Positions 11,949 through 22,018 are shown, numbered from the stretch's first letter. The stretch is DNA of 64,000 nt from Meghimatium bilineatum (GCA_034231615.1 CM067322.1:103439587-103503586); one strand, 5' to 3'. Notes: generated by a model from the sequence alone, not told the origin. Program-made: numbers and translations.

Positions 11949-12590
11949 TTGTGGAGCCAGGAAAAGAGATCAGAGAAAAAAAAATTACTGGTTCAAAAAA
12001 AATCACATATAGATCATGATGCAGACAAAGACAAAAATAAGCACTTAAAAATATTGCAGTGGAATGCAGAGGGCGTGTACAATAAAAAGACTGCACTTGC
12101 AAACCGATTACACACAGAGGAAATCGACATAGCATGCATACAGGAAACACACCTCACAAACAACAATAAATTCAACATCCGAGGATACCAAACATTTCGG
12201 AACGATAGAGAAAAAAGACATAAAGGAGGAGTTCTTATACTTGTGAAAAACAATATCGTTGCCTCTGAAATTCGAGTAGACACAGAAGAACAGGCTGAAA
12301 TCATTGGAACCTGTCTAACCCTTCCAACTAAAGAGGTCACAGTATATAACTATTACTGTCCACAAGACAAGAGCCTATCTCTACACACAATTAACACGGA
12401 AAAGGATAACTGTCTTGTAATTGGTGACTTCAATAGCCACTCACAGAGTTGGGGATATACAGAACAAGATACTAGAGGAGAAGAAGTGGAAGACTGGCAG
12501 TGTGAGGTGAAACTTCAACTGCTTAATGAACCTGAAGACCACTCAACTTTCTACTCTAGAAGATGGCACACACCTCAACCCCTGACCTAG
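11949..12590 (+). pseudogene. element D endonuclease, N-terminal part
   Basis: An apurinic-endonuclease-like (exonuclease III fold) domain that would nick target DNA during retrotransposition. Visible motifs are ILQWNAEG (metal/active-site Asn), ACIQETHL (catalytic Glu), YNYYCP (Tyr) and VIGDFNSH (Asp and Asn), in normal order. Upstream, another frame (11818-12012) reads into the same protein across nine A residues at 11976-11984, so the N-terminus was probably broken by homopolymer slippage. The start at 11949 is only the first Met in the present frame. At its 3' end the frame diverges after WHT because of an extra CA unit near 12566; the SDH end of the domain is in the next frame. Confidence 0.85.
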
Positions 12591-14299
12591 CCTTTGCAAC
12601 AGACGCCTTAGCGAAAATAACATACAGGGAAGTGCTGGAGCAGCTTGGTGGAAGTGACCATCGCCACATCAAACTCACCATTGACATTAACCATACCCCT
12701 GCTGGCCCTACAACCACACCCAGATGGAACTTCAAGAAAGCAAACTGGAGTAAGTTTGCTGACCTGACAGACAAATTCACAAAAACCTTAAATCCAAGGA
12801 TTAAAAACGTGAACAAAACTGCACAACTCCTGGCTTCTGCACTTCTTCAAGCAGCCAAGCAAACGATACCAAGAGGTGCTAGGAAAAATTACAAACCGTA
12901 CTGGTCTGACGAACTCGATGAGTTGGAGAAAGAAGTGTCAAAGGCCAGAGACACAGCAGAAAAAAGCCCATCCACAGAAAACAACATATCACTAAAAGCT
13001 GCTGTAGCCAAACTAAGAAAAGAGACAATTACAAACACAAGGAAAAGCTGGCATGACAAAACAGAAAATTTAAACTTCGACAAAGAGGGAAGAAAGCTAT
13101 GGAAAATAACAAAAATGCTCAACAACGAAGATAACAAAACAACATCAGTAGCTATAGAGAATGGTGGAGATGTACTCACAGGAAAGAAGGCTGCAAATCA
13201 CTTTATACAGCATTACCAAAGTACTGCCTGCCACAAAGTCTATGAAAATAGGAGAAGAGAAGTAAGAAAAGAACTACGGAAGATCGAAAAAGAGATCAGC
13301 AAAGATAAACAAGATGTCATGAATATTCAATTCACGATCAATGAACTAAATGAAGAACTAGCAGTATTAAAACTTAGGAAATCACCTGGCCCTGATGACA
13401 TACCAAATGAACTGCTAGTTCACATCGGACCATCAGAAAAAAAGAAATTAATAAAAATTTTTAACAACTGTTGTGATAGAGGCCTAGTGCCACAGGTGTG
13501 GAAAACCGTCACAATGATACCCATCCACAAGAAAGGCAAGCCAAAAAATAAGGTGGACAGCTATCGCCCAATAAGTCTGACCAGCTGTGTTTGCAAATTA
13601 ATGGAGCGCCTGGTAAACAAAAGAATGATGTGGTTCCTAGAAAAAAATAAAATCCTGCTAAATCAGCAAGCTGGCTTCAGAAAGTGTAGATCAACTGAAG
13701 ACCAGATTACACTAATTGCCCAGGAAGTAGAGGATGCTTTCCAGGAAAAAAAGCAGTCATCAGTTGTGTGGGTAGATATGGAAAAAGCCTTTGATTGTGT
13801 GTGGAAAGATGGACTCCTCCTTAAACTACAACAAAACAAAGTGACAGGGCGCATGTATTACTGGATAAAACACTACCTGCACAACCGAAAAACAGCAGTG
13901 AAGCTTGAAATGAAGCATAGCAGAAAGAAACTCTTCAATCATGGAGTACCACAGGGAGGTGTTCTATCCCCCACTCCATTCCTTATATTCATGAATGACA
14001 TTGACCAAATTCTCTCGCGTAAAGTAAATGCTGCAATGTATGCAGACGATCTGGCGATATGGTGCAGTGAAGAGAGCGTAGGCACAACAAAAATAAGGTT
14101 GCAAGAAACTATGGACAATTTGGCCAAGTGGACAGACCAATGGGCCATGTCTATCAATGCCCAAAAAACTACCTATACCATCTTCAGCATGTCCACCAAA
14201 CCACAGAAAATCCTACTAACCATAAATGGTCAAACATTGCCAAAAGATGAGACACCTACATACCTTGGAGTCACTTTTGATCCAAGACTTACATGGTAA
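12563..14299 (+). pseudogene. element D endonuclease C-terminus and reverse transcriptase
   Basis: 578 codons. Residues ~29-34 hold GGSDHR, the last endonuclease motif (catalytic His). A Lys-rich linker follows. The reverse transcriptase includes SPGPDDIP (274-281), YRPISLTSCVCKLMER, VDMEKAFDCVW with catalytic Asp405, GVPQGGVLSP (461-470), and YADD (493-496) with the remaining two catalytic Asp residues. All three catalytic carboxylates are intact. The frame ends at TAA immediately followed by TAG (14297-14302), then continues in the same frame, so these are nonsense changes within one ancestral ORF. The ATG at 12563 is not the ancestral start. Confidence 0.93.
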
Positions 14300-14302
14300 T
14301 AG

Positions 14303-15207
14303 CACATAGACAAGTGCCAAACAAAAGGTACAATGAGGACAGCACTCCTTAAAAAATTGGATGAAACAGATTGGGGTGCAAATGGAAAAATTCTAAGTAG
14401 AGCATATACAGGTTATGTAAGACCAGCTTTGGAATATGGAATGTCAGCATGGGGGACTGCAGCCAAGAGTAATATTCAAAAGATCTCAAAGATACAAAAC
14501 CGCAATCTCAGAATTATAACAGGAAGTATGAATACTACCCCAATCACAGAAATGGAAACATGCACAGGTTTGCCATCAATGGAAGAAAGAAGAAATGAAA
14601 AAATCCTCACACAGTATGCAAAGTTCAAATGTTTGGAGAGTCATCAAATGAACCAAAGACTAAGCAGACCTACAAAAGAGCGACTCAAAAGAGGTAGCTT
14701 TCTACACTCCGCTAAACAGCTCCAGAAATCACTCACAGATACAGACCTACAAAACTTAAAACCACTAAACATCTTTACCACATACCCAACCTGGGACAGG
14801 AAAATCTTCCCAAGAATTATGGACAATATACCAAGCATTATTTCAAAAACAGAAACTACTATACAAGTACTAAAGGAGACAACTAAGAATCACATACAGA
14901 AAGCATACCCAAAGGATATATGGACACATGTATATACAGATGGATCAGCGAAAGAGGCAGTATTAGATGGAGGATCAGGAATATATATAGTAACACCAGA
15001 TGGAAAAGAAATAGAGAAATCCATACCCACAGGCAAACATTCCACAAATTTCAAAGCAGAAATGGAAGCCATAATAGAGGCAGCCAAAGTGCTCATGAAT
15101 TGCTTGCCGAGTCCCAACAGACATGTAGTCTTTCTAACAGATGCAATGTCAGTGTTGCAGGCATTGAAAGATCCAAAGAACACGAGCATGAATGAACTTA
15201 GGCCTGC
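14303..15207 (+). pseudogene. element D RT C-terminus and first part of RNase H
   Basis: In frame with the upstream RT piece beyond the double stop. It includes the RT thumb/connection region (RPALEYGMSAWG, IQNRNLRIITG) and then an RNase H1-like domain: VYTDGS (catalytic Asp at codon 14939-14941), KAEMEAI (Glu at 15059-15061) and FLTDAMSVL (Asp at 15140-15142). RNase H would remove the RNA strand of the cDNA hybrid. The frame is lost near 15207, where one base appears to be missing compared with the downstream frame. Confidence 0.88.
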
Positions 15208-15720
15208 TTACTACACCTCAGCAGTACCACCAAAGAAACAGTACTGCAGTGGATCCCTGGTCACTGTGACATACCTGGAAATGAAAAAGCTAATCTCCTG
15301 GCAAGGAAAGGGGGATCACTGGAACAAATAGAAAATGATAATACGTACTATGAAAGTAAGACCATGTTAAAAGCAGAATATAAGAAAAAGTGGAAGCAAA
15401 TGCACCCAACTGCAGAACCAAATGACCCCTACCACCAAATGTCACGCAAGGAACAAACCATCATTTTCAGACTACGAACTGGTCACAACAGACTGAGAAG
15501 TCACATGTTCCGAAAGCTGAAGATTGGTGAGACAGACCTGTGCAACTGTGGACTGAGCCCAGAGACTGCAGAACACATTCTTCATGCCTGTCAACTCTAC
15601 CAGGAAGAGAGGGAGAAAATATGGCCTACTGAGACGGCACTGCTTCCAGACTTGAGGGGTTCCATGGATGACCTGAAGCGAATCACACAATTCATTGAAG
15701 CTATTGGTGCTGTAACCTGA
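15208..15720 (+). pseudogene. element D RNase H end and C-terminal zinc motif
   Basis: The frame resumes with LSSTTKETVLQWIPGHC and then GNEKANLLA. The latter is the GNExAD motif in which the fourth acidic residue is Asn (AAT at 15292-15294), so even the ancestral copy or this lineage may have had weakened RNase H. A Cys/His motif, CNCGLSPETAEHILHAC (CxC, x8, H, x4, C), follows as in many non-LTR ORF2 C-termini. It ends at TGA 15718-15720. An internal Met at 15364 is not a real start. Confidence 0.85.
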
Positions 15721-15738
15721 TATCTGACTGAAGAACGA

Positions 15739-15774
15739 TGAAGAAGAAGAAGAAGAAGAAGAAGAAGAAGAAGA
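15739..15774. repeat. (GAA/AAG)n 3' tail of element D
   Basis: About 12 AAG units end exactly at the right target-site duplication, so this is the element's 3' terminus. Confidence 0.85.
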
Positions 15775-15785
15775 AGAGGTGAGGG
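15775..15785. repeat. target-site duplication, right copy (inner insertion)
   Basis: AGAGGTGAGGG, identical to 11117-11127. Confidence 0.75.
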
Positions 15786-15954
15786 AAGGATAATTAAATT
15801 TTTTGGAAAATCCAGAAGATCACACAATCAACACCTGACCGGAACTATGAGTCTACATACACTGGGATGGCTGCTGGAGCGGAGGGCGGAGCACTTATGG
15901 GAATGTCCCGCGTGCTGTGAAGCCAGTTTCTAATCAAGAATCAACAATCAAGAA
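15786..15954 (+). pseudogene. RNase H element (family E), downstream part
   Basis: This continues the family E protein cut at 11127: after RGEG it reads through to NQHLTGTMSLHTL, LLERRAEHLW and ECPACCE. This is the conserved family E tail, with Cys pairs that may bind a metal (inference). After the coding end comes TTTCTAATCAAGAATCAACA, an ATCAA-rich 3' tail ending at the 13-bp target-site duplication. The copy at 42940-43040 shares the same TTTCTAATCAAGA end. Confidence 0.78.
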
Positions 15955-15967
15955 GACGATGTGGGTT
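15955..15967. repeat. target-site duplication, right copy (outer insertion)
   Basis: GACGATGTGGGTT, identical to 10889-10901. Confidence 0.7.
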
Positions 15968-16080
15968 AGATCCCCGTTGAGATTTCTTTTTGCACAAGAG
16001 CATCTGAGATTTTTGGGGATTATGGTTTGAAGTTTCCCTCTCGTGCCCTGTCATTAGAGAGAGAACAAGAGCTCTGTAGT
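15968..16080 (+). mobile_element. 3' half of the split tRNA-like SINE
   Basis: It begins AGATCCCCG, completing a B-box-like GTTAGATCC with the duplicated target site. Non-tRNA body sequence (TTTGGGGATTATGG, GTTTGAAGTTTCCC) continues to about 16080. The exact 3' end is uncertain. Confidence 0.5.
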
Positions 16081-16082
16081 TC

Positions 16083-16250
16083 TACATAACTGCTATACTA
16101 AGATATGAAGGCAAATCGTGGACAATCAACAAACAGGATAGTGAGAAAGTAGAGGCAACAGAGATTTTGTACTATAGAAGAATGCTGATATAACCATGGG
16201 CTGCTAGGAACACTGATGTGCAGGTGTTGACAGAGTCACATGTAGTTCTC
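16083..16250 (+). pseudogene. RT family C, C-terminal scrap
   Basis: The translation includes SWTINKQ, VEATEILYYRRML and VQVLTES with one stop. It is closely similar to ESWTINKLER, EATEMWFYRRMLRIPW and VQVLKES at 17218-17350. It lies upstream of the palm-domain piece at 16263, so it comes from a separate copy or a rearrangement. Confidence 0.72.
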
Positions 16251-16262
16251 TTTGCATTCACA

Positions 16263-16860
16263 ACACAATAGCAGTTGATAAAATTAAACATTGTGAAGTA
16301 CACATGCTAGAGAATTTGAACATCTACAGAAAGGATTTAAGAAGCATCCAGAATATGTACTTGCAACAAATAGCAGAAATAAGAGTAGGAAAGCAATTTG
16401 ACACATTTCAGCAAATAAAACAAGGAGTTAGACAGGGATATGTACTTTCGCGAGACCTGTTCTCTTTATACAGAGAAAACATAATGCGTGCAATAGTAGA
16501 TATTCTACGAATATCTGTGGGAGGACATAACATAATAATTTGAGATATGCAGACGGCACTGTTCTGATTGCTAAAGTTGAGGAAGACCTTCAAGAATTAC
16601 TTATTGTAGTAGTGACAAACAAAAAACAGAAATGCCTCTTCTTAAATATTATAAAAAACAAAACAAACCGGAAGTAATGATTACTTCAAATAAACAAAAT
16701 AACAAAACTTGCAAGATCAGAATGAATGACATAGTATTAAAACAGTTCCACCAATTCAAGTATCTAGGTATTACAGCAGATGGAAGAAGTTCAACAGAAA
16801 TCAGAAGCAGAATAGGGCAGGCAAAACCAACATTCAGGAAAATGAACAAATATATTGTGT
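16263..16860 (+). pseudogene. RT family C, palm region
   Basis: Reverse transcriptase motifs in order: DKIKHCEVHMLENLNI, KDLRSIQNMY, GVRQGYVLSRDLFSLY and RYADGTVLIAKVEEDLQ, then FKYLGITADG and EIRSRIGQAK. The catalytic YADD is YADG here and the first stop follows GGHNIII, so the copy is inactive. It belongs to the widespread invertebrate non-LTR proteins often labelled endonuclease-reverse transcriptase. The protein is cut after KMNKYIV by a SINE and resumes at about 17059. Confidence 0.85.
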
Positions 16861-16863
16861 AAT

Positions 16864-17058
16864 ATGACTAGGTAGTGAAGTGGTACAGAGCGCGTCTGTG
16901 ATCGCCAAGGTATCGAGTTCGATCCCCGCCATAGGCATTTGAGCATCCGGACCGTTCAGAAATCAATGGCAAACTACTGAACATACTTATATTGCCAAGG
17001 AAAATCACTACAGCCAAAAAATGCTGGGTTGACTGCTACGTCCTGAATAGGACATGCT
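16864..17058 (+). mobile_element. tRNA-derived SINE, copy 1
   Basis: A perfect A box TAGTGAAGTGG (16873-16883) and B box GTTCGATCC (16917-16925). A second copy at 17939-18128 shares the tRNA-like head (TGGTACAGAGC, CCAAGGTA, GAGTTCGA) and the tail (CTGGGTTGA, then TCCTGAATAG, then ATGCTAC). It interrupts RT family C. I could not define a clean target-site duplication. Confidence 0.82.
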
Positions 17059-17180
17059 ACAGATTTCATATGAACGTGTCATTAGATGTAAGGACACGCT
17101 ACAGATTTCATATCAACTTGTCATTAGATGTAAGGACACGCTACAGATTTCATATCAACTTGTCACTAGATGTAAGGAAG
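17059..17180 (+). repeat. 42-bp in-frame triplication inside RT coding sequence
   Basis: Three copies of a 42-bp segment (core TTAGATGTAAGGACACGCTA) encode three rounds of a 14-residue stretch ending in SLDV. The last runs without a break into the RT thumb RKRVLQCYITPILTYG. This is a minisatellite in embryo, made from retroelement codons. Confidence 0.88.
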
Positions 17181-17510
17181 AGAGTTCTACAGTGCTATAT
17201 AACCCCTATACTAACATATGGATGCGAGTCTTGGACAATAAACAAACTGGAACGTGGAAAATTAGAGGCAACAGAGATGTGGTTCTACAGAAGAATGCTG
17301 AGAATACCATGGACTGCCAGGAAAACTAATGTACAGGTGTTAAAAGAGTCAAATGCGAGACGGAATTTGATCAATAATATAAGAAAAAGACAATCTTCAT
17401 TTTTTATCCACGTTATGAGACACGGAGGTTTGGAGAAAATAGTCACAATAAGCAAGATTGAAGGCAAAAGAAACAGAGGGCGTCAAAGTGAGAAAGCATT
17501 AGACAGTTGA
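17181..17510 (+). pseudogene. RT family C, C-terminal region
   Basis: Continuous frame: CYITPILTYGCESWTINK, EMWFYRRMLRIPWTARKTN, VMRHGGLEK and ISKIEGKRNRGRQ. This is the conserved region downstream of the RT palm. It ends at TGA near 17508. It is fused in frame to the 42-bp repeats upstream. Confidence 0.88.
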
Positions 17511-17643
17511 ATAACCTGGCACGGCAGAAAAATAATAACGATCCTACTACATATTACTGGAGACAGAAAGCTGTTGAGAGCCATGATACGCCAGCCAGCA
17601 TGGCATCTGATGATGATGATTATTAGAAGTCATCGTTACGTGA

Positions 17644-17826
17644 AATTAGTAATATTCTCGCTAGCATGGCACATGATGATTATATTAGTAATATTCTCGC
17701 TAGCATGGCACCTGATGATGATATTAGTAATATTCTCGCTAGCATGGCACATGATGATGATATTAGTGATATTCTCGCCGGCATGGCACCTGATGATGAT
17801 ATTAGTGATATTCTCGCCAGCATGCC
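17644..17826. repeat. 39-bp tandem repeat, about 4.7 copies
   Basis: Units share TATTCTCGCTAGCATGGCAC and a GATGATGATATTAGT segment. CCAGCATGGCATCTGATGATG just upstream looks like a diverged partial unit. Confidence 0.9.
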
Positions 17827-17938
17827 GCTTCATGAGAGAAAATGAGTATATATGTGTAAACCCCAATACAATGAAGTCAATCCTTTACATTTTAAATTTA
17901 ATTATATTTTAACGCAGCTATAAAAAAAAAAATTAATG

Positions 17939-18128
17939 CCCGACTCTGTGGCGGAGTGGTACAGAGCCTGTCTGTGACGACCAAGGTACCGAGTTCGACG
18001 TCCGTTCAGAAAACATGGGCAAAACATAGTTAATGATAACTACTGAATGTATTTATTTTTCCTAGATAATCACCATAGACACAACAAACTGGGTTGATGG
18101 TTACATCCTGAATAGCAGATGCTACCAA
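17939..18128 (+). mobile_element. tRNA-derived SINE, copy 2
   Basis: A box TGGCGGAGTGG (17949-17959); the B box GTTCGACGT (17993-18001) has lost its last C. It matches copy 1 over the head and tail but lacks about 30 bases after the B box. It is preceded by a poly-A run. Confidence 0.8.
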
Positions 18129-18558
18129 TTTTTCTTGATTTTATCAATAAACAAACCAACTCTATTTTAATTCCAACTTTGTGTTATCAATGTCAAACTT
18201 GTACTTTGACAAAACAACTCGAGAGAGATAAAGATTACAGTATGCGAGATGAAATGTCTCAGAAAGACATTGAGAATCACACGTAGGGATAAAATCTCCA
18301 ATGACACCGTAAACAAAATGATGGGGACTGTACCGTGCATAAAATATAGAGAGAGACAAAAGATAAAATGGTTCGGTCATCTGACAAGAATGAACCAAGT
18401 CAACTCCCGGCGGCAGCTTACAACAGAAGAAATGCCAGGATATAGAGCGAAATTCACCCTAATATGCAGATGGACAGACAACATCAAAGACATTTTAACG
18501 AGAAACAATCTCAATTCAACTGAAGTCTCGCATCTGGCACCAAATAGAAATCTTCGGC
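18129..18558 (+). pseudogene. RT family B, C-terminal fragment
   Basis: Starts at PTLCYQCQTCTLT in one frame, shifts to EMKCLRKTLRITRRDK, then IKYRERQKIKWFGHLTRMN, and ends at VSHLAPNRNLRLP. The same order is seen at 43318-43691 and 59796-60352. A 29-bp array begins 10 bases after the fragment and the reading frame runs into it. Confidence 0.82.
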
Positions 18559-18564
18559 TCCCCA

Positions 18565-19092
18565 TGACGTCTCACGACAGACATGGCTACACAAGACGTC
18601 TCACGACACACATGGCTACACAAGACGTCTCACGACACACATGGCTACACAAGACGTCTCATGACACACATGGCTACACAAGACGTCTCGCGACACACAT
18701 GGCTACACAAGACGTCTCACGACACACATGGCTACACAAGACGTCTCACGACAACATGGCTACACAAGACGTCTCGCGACACACATGGCTACACAAGACG
18801 TCACAAGACACACATGGCTACACAAGACGTCTCACGACACACATGGCTACACAAGACATCTCACGAGACACATGGCTACACAAGACGTCTCGCGACAGAC
18901 ATGGCTACACAAGACGTCTGGCGACAAACATGGCTACATAAGACGTCTCACGATACACATGGCTACACAAGACGTCTCGCGACAGACATGGCTACACCAC
19001 AAGACGTCTCACGATACACATGGCTACACAAGACGTCTCACGACACACATGGCTACACAAGACGTCTCACGACACACATGGCTACACAAGAG
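18565..19092. repeat. 29-bp minisatellite, about 18 copies
   Basis: Core ACATGGCTACACAAGACGTC, with palindrome AGACGTCT in most units. A few units lack or gain 1-3 bases. It starts at the coding end of RT family B. Confidence 0.95.
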
Positions 19093-19214
19093 TAAAAACG
19101 ATCAGTAAATAAATACAGTAACAGATAAATGGCTGGGAGTTGATTCACCTGCCATGCTGGACTTTCCAGCGTGTGTCTTCAATTGAGGAATCAACACAGT
19201 TGCAATTTTGAGGA

Positions 19215-20008
19215 TCGCCGTGTCAGTGTGTCTGATGTTGTCGTGAGTTCTTTGATTAGTTCCTTGTGTCAGTGTGTCTGATGTTGTCGTGAGTTCTTTG
19301 ATTAGTTCCTTGTGTCAGTGTGTCTGAAGTGTGGAGTTCTGTGATTAGTTCCTTGTGTTAGTGTATCTGAAGTCTTGAGTTATGTGATTAGTTCCTTGCG
19401 TTAGTGTATCTGAAGTCTTGAGTTATGTGATTAGTTCCTTGCGTTAGTGTATCTGAAGTCTTGAGTTATGTGATTAGTTCCTTGTGTTAGTATGTCTGAT
19501 GTCTTGAGTTATGTGATTAGTTCCTTGTGTTAGTGTGTCTGATGTCTGGAGTTATGTGATTGGATCCTTGTGTCAGTGTGTCTGATGTCTGGAGTTATGT
19601 GATTAGTTCATTGTGTCAGTGTGTCTGATGTCTGGAGTTATGTGATTGGATCCTTGTGTCAGTGTGTCTGATGTCTGGAGTAATTTGATTGGATCCTTGT
19701 GTCAGTGTGTCTGATGTCTGGAGTTATGTGATTGGATCCTTGTGTCAGTGTGTCTGATGTCTGGAGTTATGTGATTGGATCCTTGTGTCAGTGTGTCTGA
19801 TGTCTGGAGTAATGTGATTGGATCCTTGTGTCAGTGTGTCTGATGTCTGGAGTAATGTGATTGGATCCTTGTGTCAGTGTGTCTGATGTCTGGAGTAATG
19901 TGATTGGATCCTTGTGTCAGTGTGTCTGATGTCTGGAGTAATGTGATTGGATCCTTGTGTCAGTGTGTCTGATGTCTGGAGTAATGTGATTGGATCCTTG
20001 TGTCTGAT
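19215..20008. repeat. 43-bp minisatellite, about 18 copies
   Basis: Core TGTGTCAGTGTGTCTGATGT, then CTGGAGTTATGTGATTGGAT. The left third is diverged (GTTGTCGTGAG and AAGTCTTGAG variants) and the right part is nearly uniform, so homogenisation is polarised to the right. Confidence 0.95.
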
Positions 20009-20078
20009 GGACGATTATTTGTCGTGAGTTCTGTGACTGTATTTGTTATTGTAGTTTTATTTTTGTACGTTCATTCTC

Positions 20079-20423
20079 AAACTCCTACAAACTCCTATAA
20101 ACTCCTACAAACTCCTACACACTCCTACAAACTCCTACAAACTCCTACAAACTCCTACAAACTCCTACAAACTCCTATAAACTCCTACACACTCCTACAA
20201 ACTCCTACAAACTCCTACAAACTCCTACAAACTCCTACACACTCCTACAAACTCCTACAAACTCCTACAAACTCCTATAAACTCCTACACACTCCTACAA
20301 ACTCCTACAAACTCCTACAAACTCCTACAAACTCCTACACACTCCTACAAACTCCTACAAACTCCTACAAACTCCTACAAACTCCTACAAACTCCTATAA
20401 ACTCCTACAAACTCCTACAAACT
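20079..20423. repeat. 10-bp minisatellite, about 34 copies
   Basis: Unit AAACTCCTAC, with CACACTCCTAC and AAACTCCTAT variants spaced in runs. The period is not divisible by three and carries no stop, so long frames appear by chance. Confidence 0.97.
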
Positions 20424-20424
20424 T

Positions 20425-20500
20425 TCAATATGTTGTCCAGAGGACACAATGCAATGTGTTATGGTTTACAGTTTTGCTACGATATCTGCGCCTTCGGCAT
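20425..20500 (+). repeat. dispersed repeat, copy 1
   Basis: Shares GTGTTATGGTTTACAG, a TCGCTGCGATATC-like segment and a TTGTCC..AGGACACAATGCAATG lead with 21770-21850 and, more distantly, 39275-39350. It starts just after the 10-bp array. Family unknown. Confidence 0.6.
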
Positions 20501-20708
20501 GAGACTTTCAATTTAATAATGGGAACTGGACCACTTTGACCTCTGAGATTGGATGACCAATCCAATTCCCTAAACATTCTTAGTAGCCTCTTACGATATG
20601 CATTGTAGGTAATGGTGTCGCTGTTCTTTGCTCCCTTTTTAATCCCGGTAGCAGACGAGAGTTTGTGTGATCTATTTTGAAAGCGGTGTTTCGATACTGT
20701 CAGGTCTG

Positions 20709-20871
20709 GAAATGAATCCGACAGTCAAGCTACCAACATAATGTCAAGTATGAAATGAATCTGACAGTCAAGCTACCAACATAATGTCAAGTATGAAATG
20801 CATCTGACAGTCAAGCTACCAACATAATGTCAAGTATGAAATGCATCTGACAGTCAAGCTACCAACATAAT
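20709..20871. repeat. 43-bp tandem repeat, about 4 copies
   Basis: Core TCTGACAGTCAAGCTACCAA, then ATAATGTCAAGTATGAAATG. Unrelated to the other 43-bp array. Confidence 0.93.
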
Positions 20872-21557
20872 GAGTTAATTGGTCGATAAAATTAACATTA
20901 GGATAATAGTTCAGATCAAACAATGAAAGTAATACATTGAGTTGGATAATAAAAGTAATACATTGAGTTGGATAAAGAAAGTAGTATTTTGTATTTACAG
21001 TAAACTAGAAATATACAGAAAAATAGTGTTGAGGGTGCAGTAACTAATGATCTGACAAGTTACAATTTACTTATTCCAGAACGGACAGAAGTATATTGAT
21101 GGTTGTAACCAGCACACAGAACTACACGACTAGCGAGCAGGAGAAAGCGGCAGAGTTCCCTAGAATAAGGGGGCATCTCTTGTAACGTTTCTCTACAACA
21201 GACTCTGCGAGAGAGATTTAGGGAAGTTCGTTTCAGTTTTGTAGAGATAAGCCGTTAGCGCTGCATTTCCCGGTGTCGCCAGAAGAAACCTTGCCGTTCA
21301 CGGCACTTGTAAGCGCATCTCACGCCTGGCCGTGTTCTGCTACCTGTATCATTTCATTTCTTATAGCGAGTGAGTGCCGTGATTTCATTTTATCATTAGC
21401 AAATTATTCGCGTTGATGTTAGTTTTTGTCCGGGTAATTCTCCAAGACATCTTTGTGGAGTTTGAAATCTTGCTAAACAGATCCTAAGATTGGTACAATT
21501 TATCAGCGTAATTAATTTTCTATTGAAGTTTGGACAATTGGATTTGGATTTTTCAAC
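20872..21557 (+). other. unique region, possible promoter and 5' UTR
   Basis: Contains a small 24-bp duplication (20927-20978, TAATACATTGAGTTGGATAA) and then about 550 bases of unique sequence with higher GC than the arrays near 21110-21370. TCTCTACAA near 21190 and TTGTAGAGA near 21238 form an inverted repeat. It leads directly to the candidate first exon at 21558. No TATA box was identified with confidence. Confidence 0.35.
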
Positions 21558-21594
21558 ATGGCAACAGGACATTACCAGATCTTAGTACTATTAG
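21558..21594 (+). CDS. possible first coding exon with signal-peptide start
   Basis: ATG in good context (CAACATGG) encodes MATGHYQILVLL, which has the polar N-region and start of a hydrophobic core of a signal peptide or membrane anchor. It is cut in phase 1 by a strong splice donor, G|GTATGT at 21594/21595. A short leader exon ending in a phase-1 intron is a common design for animal secreted proteins. The rest of the protein would lie in later exons, which I could not find in this window. Chance occurrence is possible. Confidence 0.35.
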
Positions 21595-21769
21595 GTATGT
21601 AGATAATATGTAGATATATTAGATATGTAGATTATTTATCGGTAAATAAATGTCATTAATCTTCAAATGTCATAAACATCATAGTTTCTGTGTAAACATC
21701 TTGCATACATTCAGTACAGAAGAATTTATATACAATTATTCTTCTTCCTATTCTGCATTCGTTCTCAAA

Positions 21770-21850
21770 GTCCTCCACATGAGCAGGATGTAGTCCTGAG
21801 AACGGAATGCGTTGTGTTATGGTTTACAGCTTCGCTGCGATATCTCAGAC
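21770..21850 (+). repeat. dispersed repeat, copy 2
   Basis: Contains ATGTAGTCCTGAGAACGGAA and then GTGTTATGGTTTACAGCTTC, matching 20425-20500 and 39275-39350. The order ATGAGCAGG, TGTAGTCC, TTTACAGCT is conserved in the last pair. Confidence 0.6.
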
Positions 21851-22018
21851 TAAATCCGAAATATATATATCATAATATCTTAGTCGCTGTTCATTAATAA
21901 TGTCATAATATTCTGGCTAATTTTTGACTCACTCCTACCCCACCCCGTTGCTAACAACTATCATGAGTTCAACCAGCTCACACCCCCTTCCACCCCAAAA
22001 TCTGTTCAATTATGTCAA

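Larger units (their letters stand above)
11128..15774 (+). mobile_element. non-LTR retrotransposon D, near full length
   Basis: A 4.65-kb element with a ~690-bp untranslated-looking 5' region, APE-type endonuclease, reverse transcriptase, RNase H, a C-terminal zinc-knuckle-like motif and an (AAG)n tail, bounded by 11-bp target-site duplications. The EN-RT-RNase H order is that of the I/Nimb/Ingi group of non-LTR elements; assignment to a clade needs a phylogeny. No ORF1 (gag-like) frame was recognised. The copy is dead: a homopolymer shift near 11976, a 2-bp slippage near 12570, two consecutive stops at 14297-14302 and a frameshift near 15207. It is inserted in family E coding sequence in the same orientation. 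Confidence 0.88.

Noticed and set aside
16864..17058. Functional tRNA gene
   Set aside because: A and B boxes are good, but a second copy shares the same non-tRNA tail and the head does not give a clean cloverleaf, so it is a SINE. The same reasoning was applied at 7550 and 25417.
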